Shown here: piece after piece, positions 19,252 to 27,928 of the stretch | Numbering within the stretch: position 1 is the first letter of the stretch | How the letters are laid out: the number at the start of each line of letters is the position of its first letter | Program-made: the position numbers and the translations under genes | The notes under the pieces: generated by a model | Told to the model about the DNA's origin: nothing | Databases searched by the model: none | What the model saw: only the letters and a program-made list of their open reading frames with translations | Assembly: GCA_014762505.1 (NCBI GenBank) | Contig: JABURS010000034.1 | Span: 1-64,000, forward strand | Length of the DNA stretch: 64,000 bases | Direction: 5' to 3' | From: Chromatiales bacterium | GTDB taxonomy: Bacteria; Pseudomonadota; Gammaproteobacteria; SpSt-1174

Positions 19252-20001
19252 TCAGGGGTAGCACTTCAACCCCCACCCCTCGATTTGCCCGTGTCTGTTG
19301 CGGCGGAATTTCGGCTCCAGGATCTCATAGGCCCGGTTGTCCTGGTCGGGATTCAGCAACCGTCTGCCGATGGGCCTCGCCACCATATCGGCAAGCTGCA
19401 ACCCCGCAGAATTCGATTTTTTGTCCGCCAGTACGAGAGACAGGGTATCGGCCATCCCCACCATCCCGCTCTCATCCATAATCCGGCGAAACTCCAGTTC
19501 CAGTTCATCGTCTTCCCGGCGACCTCGCCTTTCGAAGATCACATGGGTGAGTTTTCCTCGCTGGCCCCGTGACTGCAATTCAAGAAAGACGCGCTCCAGA
19601 CCAAACTCCATAGCCACATGGTAAGGATTATGGTCATGTCCACGCCTGGCAACGAATCCTTCCTTGAGAATACAGCTCGCGATGATTGTAAAGGGAGCTG
19701 CTCCAACAAGGGCATTTAGATCGCGGAAAAACGGCTCGCGGATCTCTGGATTCAGCAGCATATCGAACGGACGTTTTGACTTGCGTATATCCGCCTCATG
19801 CAAAACCACCATGTCATGGCCAAAATAGCGGAACTTGAACGCCTGAACGGCCGGCACCACCTGTTCGATATACGCCCGCTTATCGAATATGCAAAACGCC
19901 AGCACGAATACCGGAAACTCCGGGTTGATGTGCTTGAGACCGTGATCCCCGCTCTCGTCCACATAGACTACGTAGTCGCCAAATTCCCTGGCCTTATCCA
20001 T
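19252..20001 (-). CDS. DUF3800 family protein inserted between hsdS and hsdR
   Basis: A 249-residue DUF3800 protein. The diagnostic N-terminal 'YVVYVDESGDHG' carries the acidic pair, and the C-terminal block 'AGLQLADMVARPIGRRLL' has the conserved Gln-Leu-Ala-Asp. 'HEADIRKSKRPF' and the central 'ERRGRREDDELELEFRRIM' are also typical. The family is predicted to be RNase H-like and often lies in mobile or defence loci; its biochemical role is not established. It begins nine bases after hsdS. The first five codons (MDKAR) copy the start of hsdR, pointing to insertion at the hsdR start. Confidence 0.85.
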   Translation of the reverse strand: MDKAREFGDYVVYVDESGDHGLKHINPEFPVFVLAFCIFDKRAYIEQVVPAVQAFKFRYFGHDMVVLHEADIRKSKRPFDMLLNPEIREPFFRDLNALVGAAPFTIIASCILKEGFVARRGHDHNPYHVAMEFGLERVFLELQSRGQRGKLTHVIFERRGRREDDELELEFRRIMDESGMVGMADTLSLVLADKKSNSAGLQLADMVARPIGRRLLNPDQDNRAYEILEPKFRRNRHGQIEGWGLKCYP

Positions 20002-20010
20002 GACTCCCCT

Positions 20011-21354
20011 TTAGGCGCTGGCGGCTTCTGCCGCTTCTTCTGGTTCGGTGTTGGGTTTCTGCCAGCCACGGACGTCGATCTTGCCGGTGACGGCGGCGGA
20101 GATTAGCGCCGTCCTGTGTTCTTTCAGCAGCGAGATCATCAACTGCGCACGTTCACTCAACTGTGCAAAACGATCGAGCTTCGACAGCAGGTGATTGGTG
20201 ATTTCCACCTGTTCTTTGAGTGGGGGGAATGTACCCCACACTTTTAGTAGGTTTTGGATCGATAAGCGCCTGAGCGCAGCCCCCTTTACGAAGCTCTCCA
20301 CTTGCTCTTGAACGGCTTTACCTTGCATCAGAAAATCAAGGAACTTGGGAGTTACCACTTTCAAATTGGGCTTAATAATTATCAGGGACGATGCCACTAC
20401 GAACTCTGGTTCATGGGGTGTTATCGCCGTCTCACCGATTGTCCCATCCTTACTGAACAGGAGGTCACCCGGCGCGGGTTGGCAGCCAGTCCTAGCCAAG
20501 TATTCGTAATTTTCAATCGCTGTCAGAAGACAATCTTCGAAATCGATCTGCCCATCCTTAATGTCTCTGATCGAAACGAAGTAGTGCTCTCCATTTTCCG
20601 TGACAGGAGAGATATGAGCACCATCGGTTATTTCTTTGCACTTGTGTTTAACCAGACAGACATCCCAATGCGCCGGCACTTCACCCAGCCACTCCACACC
20701 GGAGTCCTTCATCGGCGCGTCGGGGTTGAGGCCCTTGGTGACGGCATGGGAGATCACCGCCTGCCGCTTTTCCTTGAGCAACTCGATCAGCCGCTCCTGC
20801 TTGGCGATCAGCCGGTCGATCTTGGCGGTTTCGTGGTCGAGGAAGGCGGCGATTTCACGTTGTTCTTCGATCAAAGGGAATGCGACAGGGGCACTACCGA
20901 ACTTTCCCCATGTAACATGCTGCATAGTTGAGCCGTGAGTCTCGTTATCGAGTTCACCCACAAACCATTTAGAAAGCCAAACCAAAAACCCTTTGGAAAC
21001 GATTCTTTCGTCAGGAACCACTTTAAAAATGTGCTGATTTAGCCACGCATCCTCTCGATCCCAAGTATGGACGCTTAGAGACGCTGACCACGAAATCAAC
21101 ATATCACCAGACTCGACGCGGTACTTATCAGGCACGCTACGGTTCGTCCGATTTATATCTGCATTCGCATCCGTTAGATTTTGGATTCGAATGATGGGCG
21201 TACCCTCTTCTCCCCAGTCAGCCGGCTTAAAGGCGAATCCGTTTATGTACTCCGCTACATACTTGGCCTTACTCAATCGCCAATGGGAAGGAATAACGGG
21301 CAGCTTTCGCTCCGCTGTCTCTCGATAGTCTGGATACGGGGGCCATTTCGCCAT
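20011..21354 (-). CDS. hsdS: type I restriction-modification specificity subunit (HsdS)
   Basis: A 447-residue specificity subunit with two target-recognition domains. TRD1 starts at 'IPSHWRLSKAKYVAEYINGFAF' and TRD2 at 'VPAHWDVCLVKHKCKEITDGAHI'. They are separated by the conserved coiled spacer (EEQREIAAFLDHETAKIDRLIAKQERLIELLKEKRQAVISHAVTKG) and end with a partly matching second spacer (LKEQVEITNHLLSKLDRFAQLSERAQLMISLLKEHRTALISAAVTG). It sets the bipartite DNA sequence recognised by the M and R subunits; the sequence cannot be read from the protein. Its ATG shares a base with the hsdM stop (TGATG). TRD regions are AT-richer than hsdM, as is common for exchanged TRDs. Confidence 0.94.
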   Translation of the reverse strand: MAKWPPYPDYRETAERKLPVIPSHWRLSKAKYVAEYINGFAFKPADWGEEGTPIIRIQNLTDANADINRTNRSVPDKYRVESGDMLISWSASLSVHTWDREDAWLNQHIFKVVPDERIVSKGFLVWLSKWFVGELDNETHGSTMQHVTWGKFGSAPVAFPLIEEQREIAAFLDHETAKIDRLIAKQERLIELLKEKRQAVISHAVTKGLNPDAPMKDSGVEWLGEVPAHWDVCLVKHKCKEITDGAHISPVTENGEHYFVSIRDIKDGQIDFEDCLLTAIENYEYLARTGCQPAPGDLLFSKDGTIGETAITPHEPEFVVASSLIIIKPNLKVVTPKFLDFLMQGKAVQEQVESFVKGAALRRLSIQNLLKVWGTFPPLKEQVEITNHLLSKLDRFAQLSERAQLMISLLKEHRTALISAAVTGKIDVRGWQKPNTEPEEAAEAASA

Positions 21355-23321
21355 CAGGCATGCACCTCAGCCAACAGCCCCATGATCTCCCGGCTGACCT
21401 GATCCAGGTCCGCATCGATCTCCTCCAGCGGGCGCGGCGGCACGTATTGGTAGAAGTGGCGATTGAAGGGGATCTCGTAACCGACGATGCCCACCTGGCC
21501 GTCCTGCTCGTCCTTCTTGGACTCGTCGATCCAGGCATCGGGCACGTGGGGCGTGACCTCGCGGGCGAAATAGGCATGGATGTCCTCGCCCAGGGGGACG
21601 TTCTCGTTGTCGCGCAGATCGGGATTAGGCTCGGGCTGGCCCTTGGTCTTGCAGACCTCGGCCGCCTCGTCGTGCTCGCCCAGGTGCTTCTGCAGTAGCT
21701 TGAAGGCCGGGGCCGGCAGCGCTTGGCCATCCATGTGCACCTTGAGCCATTTCTTGAAGGTGCTGCGGGAGAGGATCTTGTCTTCCTCGAAGCGCGGCAG
21801 GGCGTCGAGTATGGCCTGGCGCAGGGCTTCGTCCAGCTTTTCCCAGCCCTTGTCAGCCTGCAGGGCGGCCAGGCGGGTTTCGTCCTTGGGGTGGAAGGCG
21901 AGCTGCAGTGGGCGTTCGACGGTGATGCGGCGGTAGCCGAAGGCCTGCGTGTGGAAGATCTTGCTGGTCTCGGTCTCCTCGAAGGCGCCGTAGAGGCGCA
22001 CGATGGCCTCGATGCTGTCTTCGGTGAGGTACTTGCGCTTGGAGCCGAGGGACTTGCGCATCTTCTCGCCCATGTCGGTGGCGTTGATGAGCTGCACCCG
22101 GCCCTTGCGCTCGGGCCGCTTGTTGTTGGACAGCACCCACACGTAGGTGGCGATACCGGTGTTGTAGAACATATCCGTGGGCAGCGCGACGATGGCTTCA
22201 AGCAGGTCGTTCTCCAGGATGTAGCGCCGGATCTCGGACTCGCCGGAGCCGGCGCCGCCGGTGAAGAGCGGCGAGCCGTTGAGGATGATGCCGATGCGCG
22301 AGCCCTGCTCCTTGGCATCCCGCATCTTGCTCATCAGGTGCATGAGGAACAGCAGCGAGCCGTCGGAGACGCGCGGCAGGCCCGGCCCGAAGCGACCGGC
22401 GTGGCCCTTGAGCTTGTGCTCGTCCTGCACCTGCTTTTGCACCTTCTTCCAGTCCACGCCGAAGGGCGGATTGGAGAGCATGAAGTCGAACTGCTGGCCG
22501 GGCAGCTGGTCGTCGGACAGGGTGTTGCCCAGCTTGATGTTGTCGATCTCGTGGCCCTTGATGAGCATGTCCGCCATGCAGATGGCGTGGGACTCGGGGT
22601 TGAGCTCCTGGCCGAACACCCGCACGCGGGCATCCTTGGAGATGGAGTGGATGTATTCCTCCCCCTCGGACAGGAAGCCGCCGGTGCCGGCGGTGGGGTC
22701 ATACACGGTGACGATCTTGCCGGGGGCGATCTTCTCCTGCTGGTCGGTGAACAACAGCGCCGTGGTCAGGTGCACGATGTCGCGCGGCGTGAAGTGCTCC
22801 CCGGCCGTCTCGTTGGAAGATTCCGCGAATCGGCGGATCAGTTCCTCGAAGATCAGGCCCATCTCATAGTTGCTGTGGGCCTTCGGGCTCAGATCGGTGC
22901 TCGCGAAGCGCTGGATGACCTGATACAGCAGATTGGCCTCATCCAGCTTCTCCAGGAAGCCGTGAAAGCCGAAGTGCTCGAAGATCTCCCGCGCCTCGGG
23001 GCTGAAGCTGCGGATGTAGGTATCGAGGTTATCGAGTACCTGGGTCTCGCCCAGGCTGGCAAGGTCCATGGGCGAGGTGTTGTAGAACTTGAGCCCGCCC
23101 GAGGCCTTCTCCAGGAACGGCCCCAGCGGCAGGTCCTGATCCTTGCGCTTCTCATACTCGGCCAGCACTGCGGGCTTGGTAGGCGCCAACACGCACTCCA
23201 GGCGGCGCAGCAGTGTGAACGGCAGGATGATGCGGCCGTACTGGGATTGCTTGAAGTCGCCCCGCAGGAGGTCGGCGACGGACCAGAGGAAAGAGGCTGT
23301 GGTGGAGAAGTTTTCGGTCAT
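21354..23321 (-). CDS. hsdM: type I restriction-modification methyltransferase subunit (HsdM)
   Basis: A 655-residue N6-adenine methyltransferase subunit. The N-terminal helical HsdM_N domain (residues 5-150) is followed by the methylase core, with SAM motif I '[10 protein letters not shown]' (208-217) and catalytic motif IV 'NPPFG' (284-288). The long C-terminal region carries '[26 protein letters not shown]', found in this HsdM subfamily. It is the first gene of the operon. The ATG at 23321 lacks an obvious ribosome site. It modifies host DNA with HsdS and joins HsdR for restriction. Confidence 0.95.
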   Translation of the reverse strand: MTENFSTTASFLWSVADLLRGDFKQSQYGRIILPFTLLRRLECVLAPTKPAVLAEYEKRKDQDLPLGPFLEKASGGLKFYNTSPMDLASLGETQVLDNLDTYIRSFSPEAREIFEHFGFHGFLEKLDEANLLYQVIQRFASTDLSPKAHSNYEMGLIFEELIRRFAESSNETAGEHFTPRDIVHLTTALLFTDQQEKIAPGKIVTVYDPTAGTGGFLSEGEEYIHSISKDARVRVFGQELNPESHAICMADMLIKGHEIDNIKLGNTLSDDQLPGQQFDFMLSNPPFGVDWKKVQKQVQDEHKLKGHAGRFGPGLPRVSDGSLLFLMHLMSKMRDAKEQGSRIGIILNGSPLFTGGAGSGESEIRRYILENDLLEAIVALPTDMFYNTGIATYVWVLSNNKRPERKGRVQLINATDMGEKMRKSLGSKRKYLTEDSIEAIVRLYGAFEETETSKIFHTQAFGYRRITVERPLQLAFHPKDETRLAALQADKGWEKLDEALRQAILDALPRFEEDKILSRSTFKKWLKVHMDGQALPAPAFKLLQKHLGEHDEAAEVCKTKGQPEPNPDLRDNENVPLGEDIHAYFAREVTPHVPDAWIDESKKDEQDGQVGIVGYEIPFNRHFYQYVPPRPLEEIDADLDQVSREIMGLLAEVHA

Positions 23322-23618
23322 TTGTCGTTATTGTTCTGAGTAATTGGAAGCCATAACGCCCAAGTCTGCCGGAATTCTAACATCTGTAAAGGCGGTGGCG
23401 GGGTTCCTGGAGACCTGGTTTTCAGTTGTTGCCAGCCATCTGGCCCGGTTTTCCGTTAATTATTGCGCCATTTGGCCCATGAACCGCCTCAAGATACTCG
23501 CGCCAGAGCCTAGATGCTTTACTTTTACCATACATAACAATACGTTAGCTTTCACCACATACCCGAAGAGCTGAAAATACTGCCCCCAGATCGGTATTCC
23601 CTTTCTGGTAATTATTGC
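23322..23618. other. divergent intergenic region between hsdM and higBA
   Basis: About 300 AT-richer bases that must carry the leftward hsd operon promoter and the rightward higBA promoter. A TTTACA-like hexamer is seen on the minus strand near 23384, but no confident -10 partner. No gene is recognised. Confidence 0.45.
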
Positions 23619-23638
23619 TATTATTCCCAAATCGGGAA
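23619..23638 (+). promoter_or_regulatory. higBA -10 region and palindromic operator
   Basis: A -10-like TATTAT (23619-23624) runs directly into the perfect inverted repeat TTCCC-AAATC-GGGAA (23624-23638), 12 bases upstream of the higB ATG. A HigA dimer is the likely ligand. The -35 is not convincing. Confidence 0.5.
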
Positions 23639-23650
23639 CCCGGGGAGCCT

Positions 23651-23935
23651 ATGAAGGTCTTAGGACGAGACAAACTCACGAAATTCAGCAGAAAGCATGC
23701 GGCGGCCAAGCCCGCCCTGGATGCCTGGTTTCAGGAGGCGGTAGAGGCCGACTGGCGGAAACCCCAAAACATCAAGGATCGCCATCGCAGTGCCGACTTC
23801 CTCGCTGGCAATCGCGTGATCTTCAACATCAAGGGAAATCATTTCCGCTTGGTGGTTAAGGTGCGATATCAAAATGGCATTGTCGTTGTGGAATGGGTGG
23901 GTACCCATGCGGAATACGACAAGCAGCGATTCTAA
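23651..23935 (+). CDS. higB: HigB-type mRNA interferase toxin
   Basis: A 94-residue RelE-superfamily toxin of the HigB_toxin family. 'ALDAWFQEAVEADWRKPQNIKDRHRSADFLAGNRVIFNIKGNHFRLVVKVRYQNGIVVVEWVGTHAEYDK' is written here only to its key points: the WRxPxDIK-like segment, 'RVIFNIKGNxFRL', and the terminal 'GTHAEYDK', whose His-Tyr are characteristic. The toxin precedes the antitoxin, as is usual for hig loci. The start at 23651 is chosen because family members begin 'MKVLGRDKL', with GGGGAG just upstream. It should cleave mRNA on the ribosome. Confidence 0.88.
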   Translation: MKVLGRDKLTKFSRKHAAAKPALDAWFQEAVEADWRKPQNIKDRHRSADFLAGNRVIFNIKGNHFRLVVKVRYQNGIVVVEWVGTHAEYDKQRF

Positions 23936-23945
23936 GGAGAGGGCC

Positions 23946-24353
23946 ATGACTCACATCAAACTCATCAAATCCGAACAAGAGCATGAACAGGCGCTCGCAC
24001 GCCTGATGCACTCGATGGATGTTGATCCGGAGCCGGGCAGCGCGGAAGCGGATGAGCTGGAGGTGCTGTCAGTGCTGATCGAGCGCTATGAGGAAGAACA
24101 GTTCCCCATGGACCCGCCAGATCCGATCGAGGCCATCAAATTCCGCATGGACCAGCAAGGGCTCAAGAACAAAGACCTGGTCCCCTACATCGGCTCCGCG
24201 CCGAAGGTTTCGGAGGTGCTGAATGGCAAGCGCCAACTCAGCCTGAAAATGATTCGCAGGCTGAGCGATGGGCTGGGGATACCGGCCGAGGTGTTGATTC
24301 GGGAGCCTGCGCAGCAGGTAGCCCCGATGAAACGCAATGGAACGCGTGGGTAA
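23946..24353 (+). CDS. higA: HigA-type XRE-family antitoxin
   Basis: A 135-residue antitoxin. The N-terminal half (MTHIKLIKSEQEHEQALARLMHSMD...) is the toxin-binding region. The C-terminal half is a helix-turn-helix ('DLVPYIGSAPKVSEVLNGKRQLSLKMIRRLSDGLGIPAEVLI'). The ATG at 23946 has a strong AAGGAG site and lies ten bases after the higB stop. It neutralises HigB and represses the promoter. Confidence 0.9.
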   Translation: MTHIKLIKSEQEHEQALARLMHSMDVDPEPGSAEADELEVLSVLIERYEEEQFPMDPPDPIEAIKFRMDQQGLKNKDLVPYIGSAPKVSEVLNGKRQLSLKMIRRLSDGLGIPAEVLIREPAQQVAPMKRNGTRG

Positions 24354-24462
24354 TCGGGGAGTACCGAACCAAACACCGGATTCGGTAATCGCTGCATCTG
24401 GGATACGAAGTCTGGGTCGCGGTCGCAGGGGTGGCGGGCATGGCCCACCCTATCAGGGCTGG

Positions 24463-24774
24463 GTGTAAGCCGTGATGGCTATGTATGACTTTGCTGCCAG
24501 CCCTTGATCGCGCCTTTCGGCGCTCCTACGAAACTTCGCCTTCTCTGTGACCTCTGTGCCCTCTTTGGCGCATTGGTCTTTTTCCTGACCACCGGCGCGG
24601 CGGCCACGGGCCGCCCTATGGGGCGTGGTGCTGATTGTGTGTCGGTGCGGCGTTTAAGCGCTCTGAGTGTAGGCCGTGATGGCCATGTCGGGCCTGGCTG
24701 CAGCCCTTGATCGCGCCTTTCGGCGCTCCTACGAACCCTTGCCTTCTCTGTGTCCTCCGTGCCCTCTGTGGCGC
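24463..24774. repeat. tandem composite repeat with REP elements and inverted CACAGAG boxes
   Basis: Two copies about 70 bases long, at 24463-24532 and 24667-24735, share GTGTA(A/G)GCCGTGATGGC and end in a REP-like palindrome. On the minus strand it reads TTCGTAGGAGCGCC-GAAA-GGCGCGAT (24507-24532 and 24710-24735), matching the GTAGGAGCG type known from pseudomonads. Each copy is followed by a CTCTGTG...CTCTGTGCCCTCT box (24541-24571 and 24744-24774), the reverse complement of the CACAGAG repeats near vapBC. The region 24354-24780 has no gene. Confidence 0.8.
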
Positions 24775-24780
24775 CCCTCT

Positions 24781-26106
24781 TTAGTCCTTTACGAACAACG
24801 CGATCGACTCCACGTGCGCGGTGTGCGGGAACATGTCCATGACCCCGGCGCTCACCAGGCGGTAGCCGTGTTCCTTTACCAGCAGGCCGGCGTCGCGGGC
24901 CAGGGTGCCCGGGTGGCAGGAGACGTAGACGATGCGCCTGGCGCCGAGCCTGCCGATGTGGGCGATGACTTCCTGGGCGCCGAGGCGCGGGGGGTCGAGG
25001 AGGATCTTGTCGTAGGCCTGCTTGAGCCAGGGCGCGCCGGTCATGTCGCCCATGAGGTCGGCAGCATAATAAGCGGTGTTTTCGATGCCGTTGGCGAGCG
25101 CATTGGCCTTGGCCCGGGCGACCATCACCTCGTCGCCCTCCACGCCCACTACCTGTCTGGCCCGGCGGGCGAGCGGCAGGGTGAAGTTGCCCAGCCCCGC
25201 GAAGAGGTCGAGCACCACGTCCTCGGGTTGTACGTCCAGCAGCTCCAGGGCGTAGGGCACCATCTTGCGGTTGATGCCGGCGTTCACCTGGGTGAAGTCC
25301 AGGGCCTGGAAGTCGACGCGCACGTCATAGGCCGGGTGTTCGTAGTAGAGCGGCTGCGCCTGCGGGTACAGCGGGGTGACGGTCTCGGGGCCGCCGGGCT
25401 GGAGGCTGATGAAAAAGCCGGTGGCCTTGGCGAAGTCGATCAGGCGCTGACGGTCGGGGGCGTCGAGCTCCACCAGGTGGCGGAAGACGAGCTGGGTGGC
25501 GTTGTCGCCCACGGCCACCTCGATCTGCGCGATCTGCTCGCGCGCGGCCATGCCCTCGATGAGGGCGGCGAGGTCCAGCAGGCGCTCGCCCACGCTCGGG
25601 TGCAGCACGGCGCAGCGTTCGAGCTCGGCCAGATAGTTCGCGCGCTTTTCGCGAAAGCCCACCAGCACCCGGCCCTTCTTGCGCACGTAGCGCACGCCCA
25701 GGCGCGCCTTGCGGCGATAACCCCAGGGATCGGCCGTGAGCGGGGCGAGGATATGCTCCGGTTGCACGCCGCCGATGTGCTTGAGGGCATCGAGCATGGA
25801 CTGCTGCTTGGCCGCGATCTGCGCCACCGGGTCGAGGTGCTGCAGGCTGCAGGCGCCGCACACGCCAAAGTGCGGGCAATGCGGCGTGACGCGATCCGGC
25901 GAGGCCTCGAGCACGGTCTCCACCCTGCCCTCGTCGTGCCGCCGGGCCTGGTGGGTGTAGATAAAGCGCACCCGCTCGCCGGCCAGGGCGCCGTCGACGA
26001 ACACGGCCTTGCCGTCGATGTGGGTGACGCCGCGCCCGTCCTGGGCCAGCGATTCGATGACGGCCTCCACCGGCGTGGCCGGCGGTCTTCTGCGTCGTCG
26101 CGCCAT
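24781..26106 (-). CDS. rlmD: 23S rRNA m5U1939 methyltransferase
   Basis: A 441-residue RlmD (RumA) enzyme. The N-terminal TRAM domain (VEAVIESLAQDGRGVTHIDGKAVFV) is followed by the iron-sulfur cysteines in 'CPHFGVCGACSLQHL'. The SAM motif is 'VLDLFAGLGNFTLPLA', and the catalytic Cys loop is 'VSCHPGTLARD'. It methylates U1939 of 23S rRNA. The ATG at 26106 (MARRRRRPP) is chosen; a longer frame upstream would overlap the exonuclease gene. One base separates it from the upstream exonuclease gene, so the two are co-transcribed. Confidence 0.94.
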   Translation of the reverse strand: MARRRRRPPATPVEAVIESLAQDGRGVTHIDGKAVFVDGALAGERVRFIYTHQARRHDEGRVETVLEASPDRVTPHCPHFGVCGACSLQHLDPVAQIAAKQQSMLDALKHIGGVQPEHILAPLTADPWGYRRKARLGVRYVRKKGRVLVGFREKRANYLAELERCAVLHPSVGERLLDLAALIEGMAAREQIAQIEVAVGDNATQLVFRHLVELDAPDRQRLIDFAKATGFFISLQPGGPETVTPLYPQAQPLYYEHPAYDVRVDFQALDFTQVNAGINRKMVPYALELLDVQPEDVVLDLFAGLGNFTLPLARRARQVVGVEGDEVMVARAKANALANGIENTAYYAADLMGDMTGAPWLKQAYDKILLDPPRLGAQEVIAHIGRLGARRIVYVSCHPGTLARDAGLLVKEHGYRLVSAGVMDMFPHTAHVESIALFVKD

Positions 26107-26107
26107 G

Positions 26108-26893
26108 TTACTGCGCCTCGTCGGCCTGCCAGGCGGCGAGGAACTCGCGCAGGTGCATCTCCTCCGCGCCGGCCAGGGCATCGCGCACCACCTGGCATTC
26201 GGCGGCGTAGCCCTCGGGCGTGAGGTTGCCGCGCATGAGCTCGAAGCGCAGATAGACGAGATAGGTGTTGAGCACGTCCGTCTCGCAGTAGTCGCGGATG
26301 CCCTTGAGGTCGCCCTGCTGGTAGTGATCCCACACCTTGGCCCCGCTCATGCCCATCTTGCCGGGGAAGCCGAGCATGGTGGCGATCTGGTCCAGCGGGG
26401 CCACCGCGCGCGCCTGGAAGCCCGAGAGGGCGTCCATCAGGTCCACGTGGCGCCAGTGGAAGCGCGAGAGGTAGTTGTTGTAGCGAAAGCTCTGGTCCTC
26501 CTGGCCGATCTCCCAGTAGCGCGGGGCGGCGATGGCGTGCTGCAGAGCGCGGTAGTGCAGCACCGGCAGGTCGAAGCCGCCGCCGTTCCAGGACACCAGA
26601 GTGGGGGTGTAGCGGTCGATGCCGTCGAAGAAGCGCTGCACCAGCTCCTTCTCGTCGGACTCGAGCTCGCCCAGCGACCAGACCTTGAAGGTGTCGCGCG
26701 AGCGGAACACCACGGAGATGGCGCAGATGCGGTGCAGGTAGTGCGGCAGGAAGTCGGAGCCGGTCTTGAGCCGGCGCAGGGCGAACAGCGCCTCGGCGAC
26801 CTCGGCATCGTTGAGCCCGTCGAAGTCGTTGAGGCGGCGGGCGGAGGCGACATCCGGAATGGTCTCGATGTCGAATACCATCACGTTCATCAT
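26108..26893 (-). CDS. predicted 3'-5' exonuclease of the PolB-like family
   Basis: A 261-residue DEDD-type exonuclease related to the exonuclease domain of family-B polymerases. Exo motif I is 'VFDIETIPD', motif II region is 'LVSWNGGGFDLPVLHYRAL', and motif III is 'IRDYCETDVLNTYLVYLRF'. No polymerase domain is present. It overlaps the cysM stop by four bases. The family is conserved in proteobacteria but its physiological substrate is not settled. Confidence 0.88.
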   Translation of the reverse strand: MMNVMVFDIETIPDVASARRLNDFDGLNDAEVAEALFALRRLKTGSDFLPHYLHRICAISVVFRSRDTFKVWSLGELESDEKELVQRFFDGIDRYTPTLVSWNGGGFDLPVLHYRALQHAIAAPRYWEIGQEDQSFRYNNYLSRFHWRHVDLMDALSGFQARAVAPLDQIATMLGFPGKMGMSGAKVWDHYQQGDLKGIRDYCETDVLNTYLVYLRFELMRGNLTPEGYAAECQVVRDALAGAEEMHLREFLAAWQADEAQ

Positions 26894-27786
26894 GCCGGGA
26901 ACACCCCCGTGGAGATGTAGCGGTCGCCGCGGTCGCAGACGATGGCGACGATGGTGGCCCCCTCCACCTCCGCGCTCAGGCGCAGCGCGGCGCTCACCGC
27001 CCCGCCCGAGGACACGCCGCAGAAGATGCCCTCCTTTGCTGCCAGGGCGCGCATGGTCTCCTCGGCATCGGCCTGGTCGACGTCGATCTGCCGGTCCACG
27101 CGCGCGGCATCGAAGATGCGCGGCAGGTATGCCTGCGGCCAGCGGCGGATGCCCGGGATGCTCGAGCCCTCGGTGGGCTGTACGCCGACGATCTGCACGT
27201 TCGGATCCTGTTCCTTGAGGTACTGCGACACGCCCATGATGGTGCCGGTGGTGCCCATGGCGCTGACGAAGTGCGTGACCGTGCCCTGCGTGTCGCGCCA
27301 GATCTCGGGGCCGGTGCCCTCGTAATGGGCCAGCGGGTTGTCCGGGTTGGCGAACTGGTCGAGCACGCGGCCCCTGCCCTCGGCCTGCATGGCCTGGGCG
27401 AGGTCGCGCGCGCCCTCCATGCCCTCCTCGCGCGTGACCAGGATGATCTCGGCGCCATAGGCCTTCATCGAGGCGCGGCGCTCGGCGCTCATGTTGTCCG
27501 GCATGATGAGCACCATGCGGTAGCCCTTGATGGCCGCCGCCATGGCCAGCGCGATGCCGGTGTTGCCGCTGGTGGCCTCGATCAGGGTGTCGCCCGGGCG
27601 GATCTCGCCGCGCTCCTCGGCGCGCCGGATCATGTTCAGCGCCGGGCGGTCCTTCACCGAACCGGCCGGGTTGTTGCCCTCGAGCTTCACCAGCACGGTG
27701 TTGCGCGGGTTGGGATTGAGGCGTTGCAGGCGCACCAGGGGCGTGTTGCCGACGAAGGCCTCGATGGTGGGATAGTTCAGGCTCAT
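26890..27786 (-). CDS. cysM: cysteine synthase B (O-acetylserine/thiosulfate)
   Basis: A 298-residue PLP enzyme of the cysteine synthase family. The PLP Lys is Lys45 (NNPAGSVKDRPAL), the substrate loop is 'EATSGNTGIALA' and the phosphate-binding loop is 'SAMGTTGTIMG'. 'GIRRWPQAYLPRIFD' is typical of CysM rather than CysK. It makes cysteine from O-acetylserine with sulfide, or S-sulfocysteine with thiosulfate. It leads the cysM-exonuclease-rlmD operon, an order seen in pseudomonads and relatives. Confidence 0.93.
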   Translation of the reverse strand: MSLNYPTIEAFVGNTPLVRLQRLNPNPRNTVLVKLEGNNPAGSVKDRPALNMIRRAEERGEIRPGDTLIEATSGNTGIALAMAAAIKGYRMVLIMPDNMSAERRASMKAYGAEIILVTREEGMEGARDLAQAMQAEGRGRVLDQFANPDNPLAHYEGTGPEIWRDTQGTVTHFVSAMGTTGTIMGVSQYLKEQDPNVQIVGVQPTEGSSIPGIRRWPQAYLPRIFDAARVDRQIDVDQADAEETMRALAAKEGIFCGVSSGGAVSAALRLSAEVEGATIVAIVCDRGDRYISTGVFPA

Positions 27787-27928
27787 GTTCGCTCCTTGGA
27801 ATGCACCGATTCTAGGGAAATCGCTGCCGCGAATACAGTAACGGGGCGAGTCTGGCTATACTGTCGCCAGATTCGTGCCGGCGGCGCGCTGCTGCAATCG
27901 ATGGATTTCAGGGATTCAGGACGACAAC

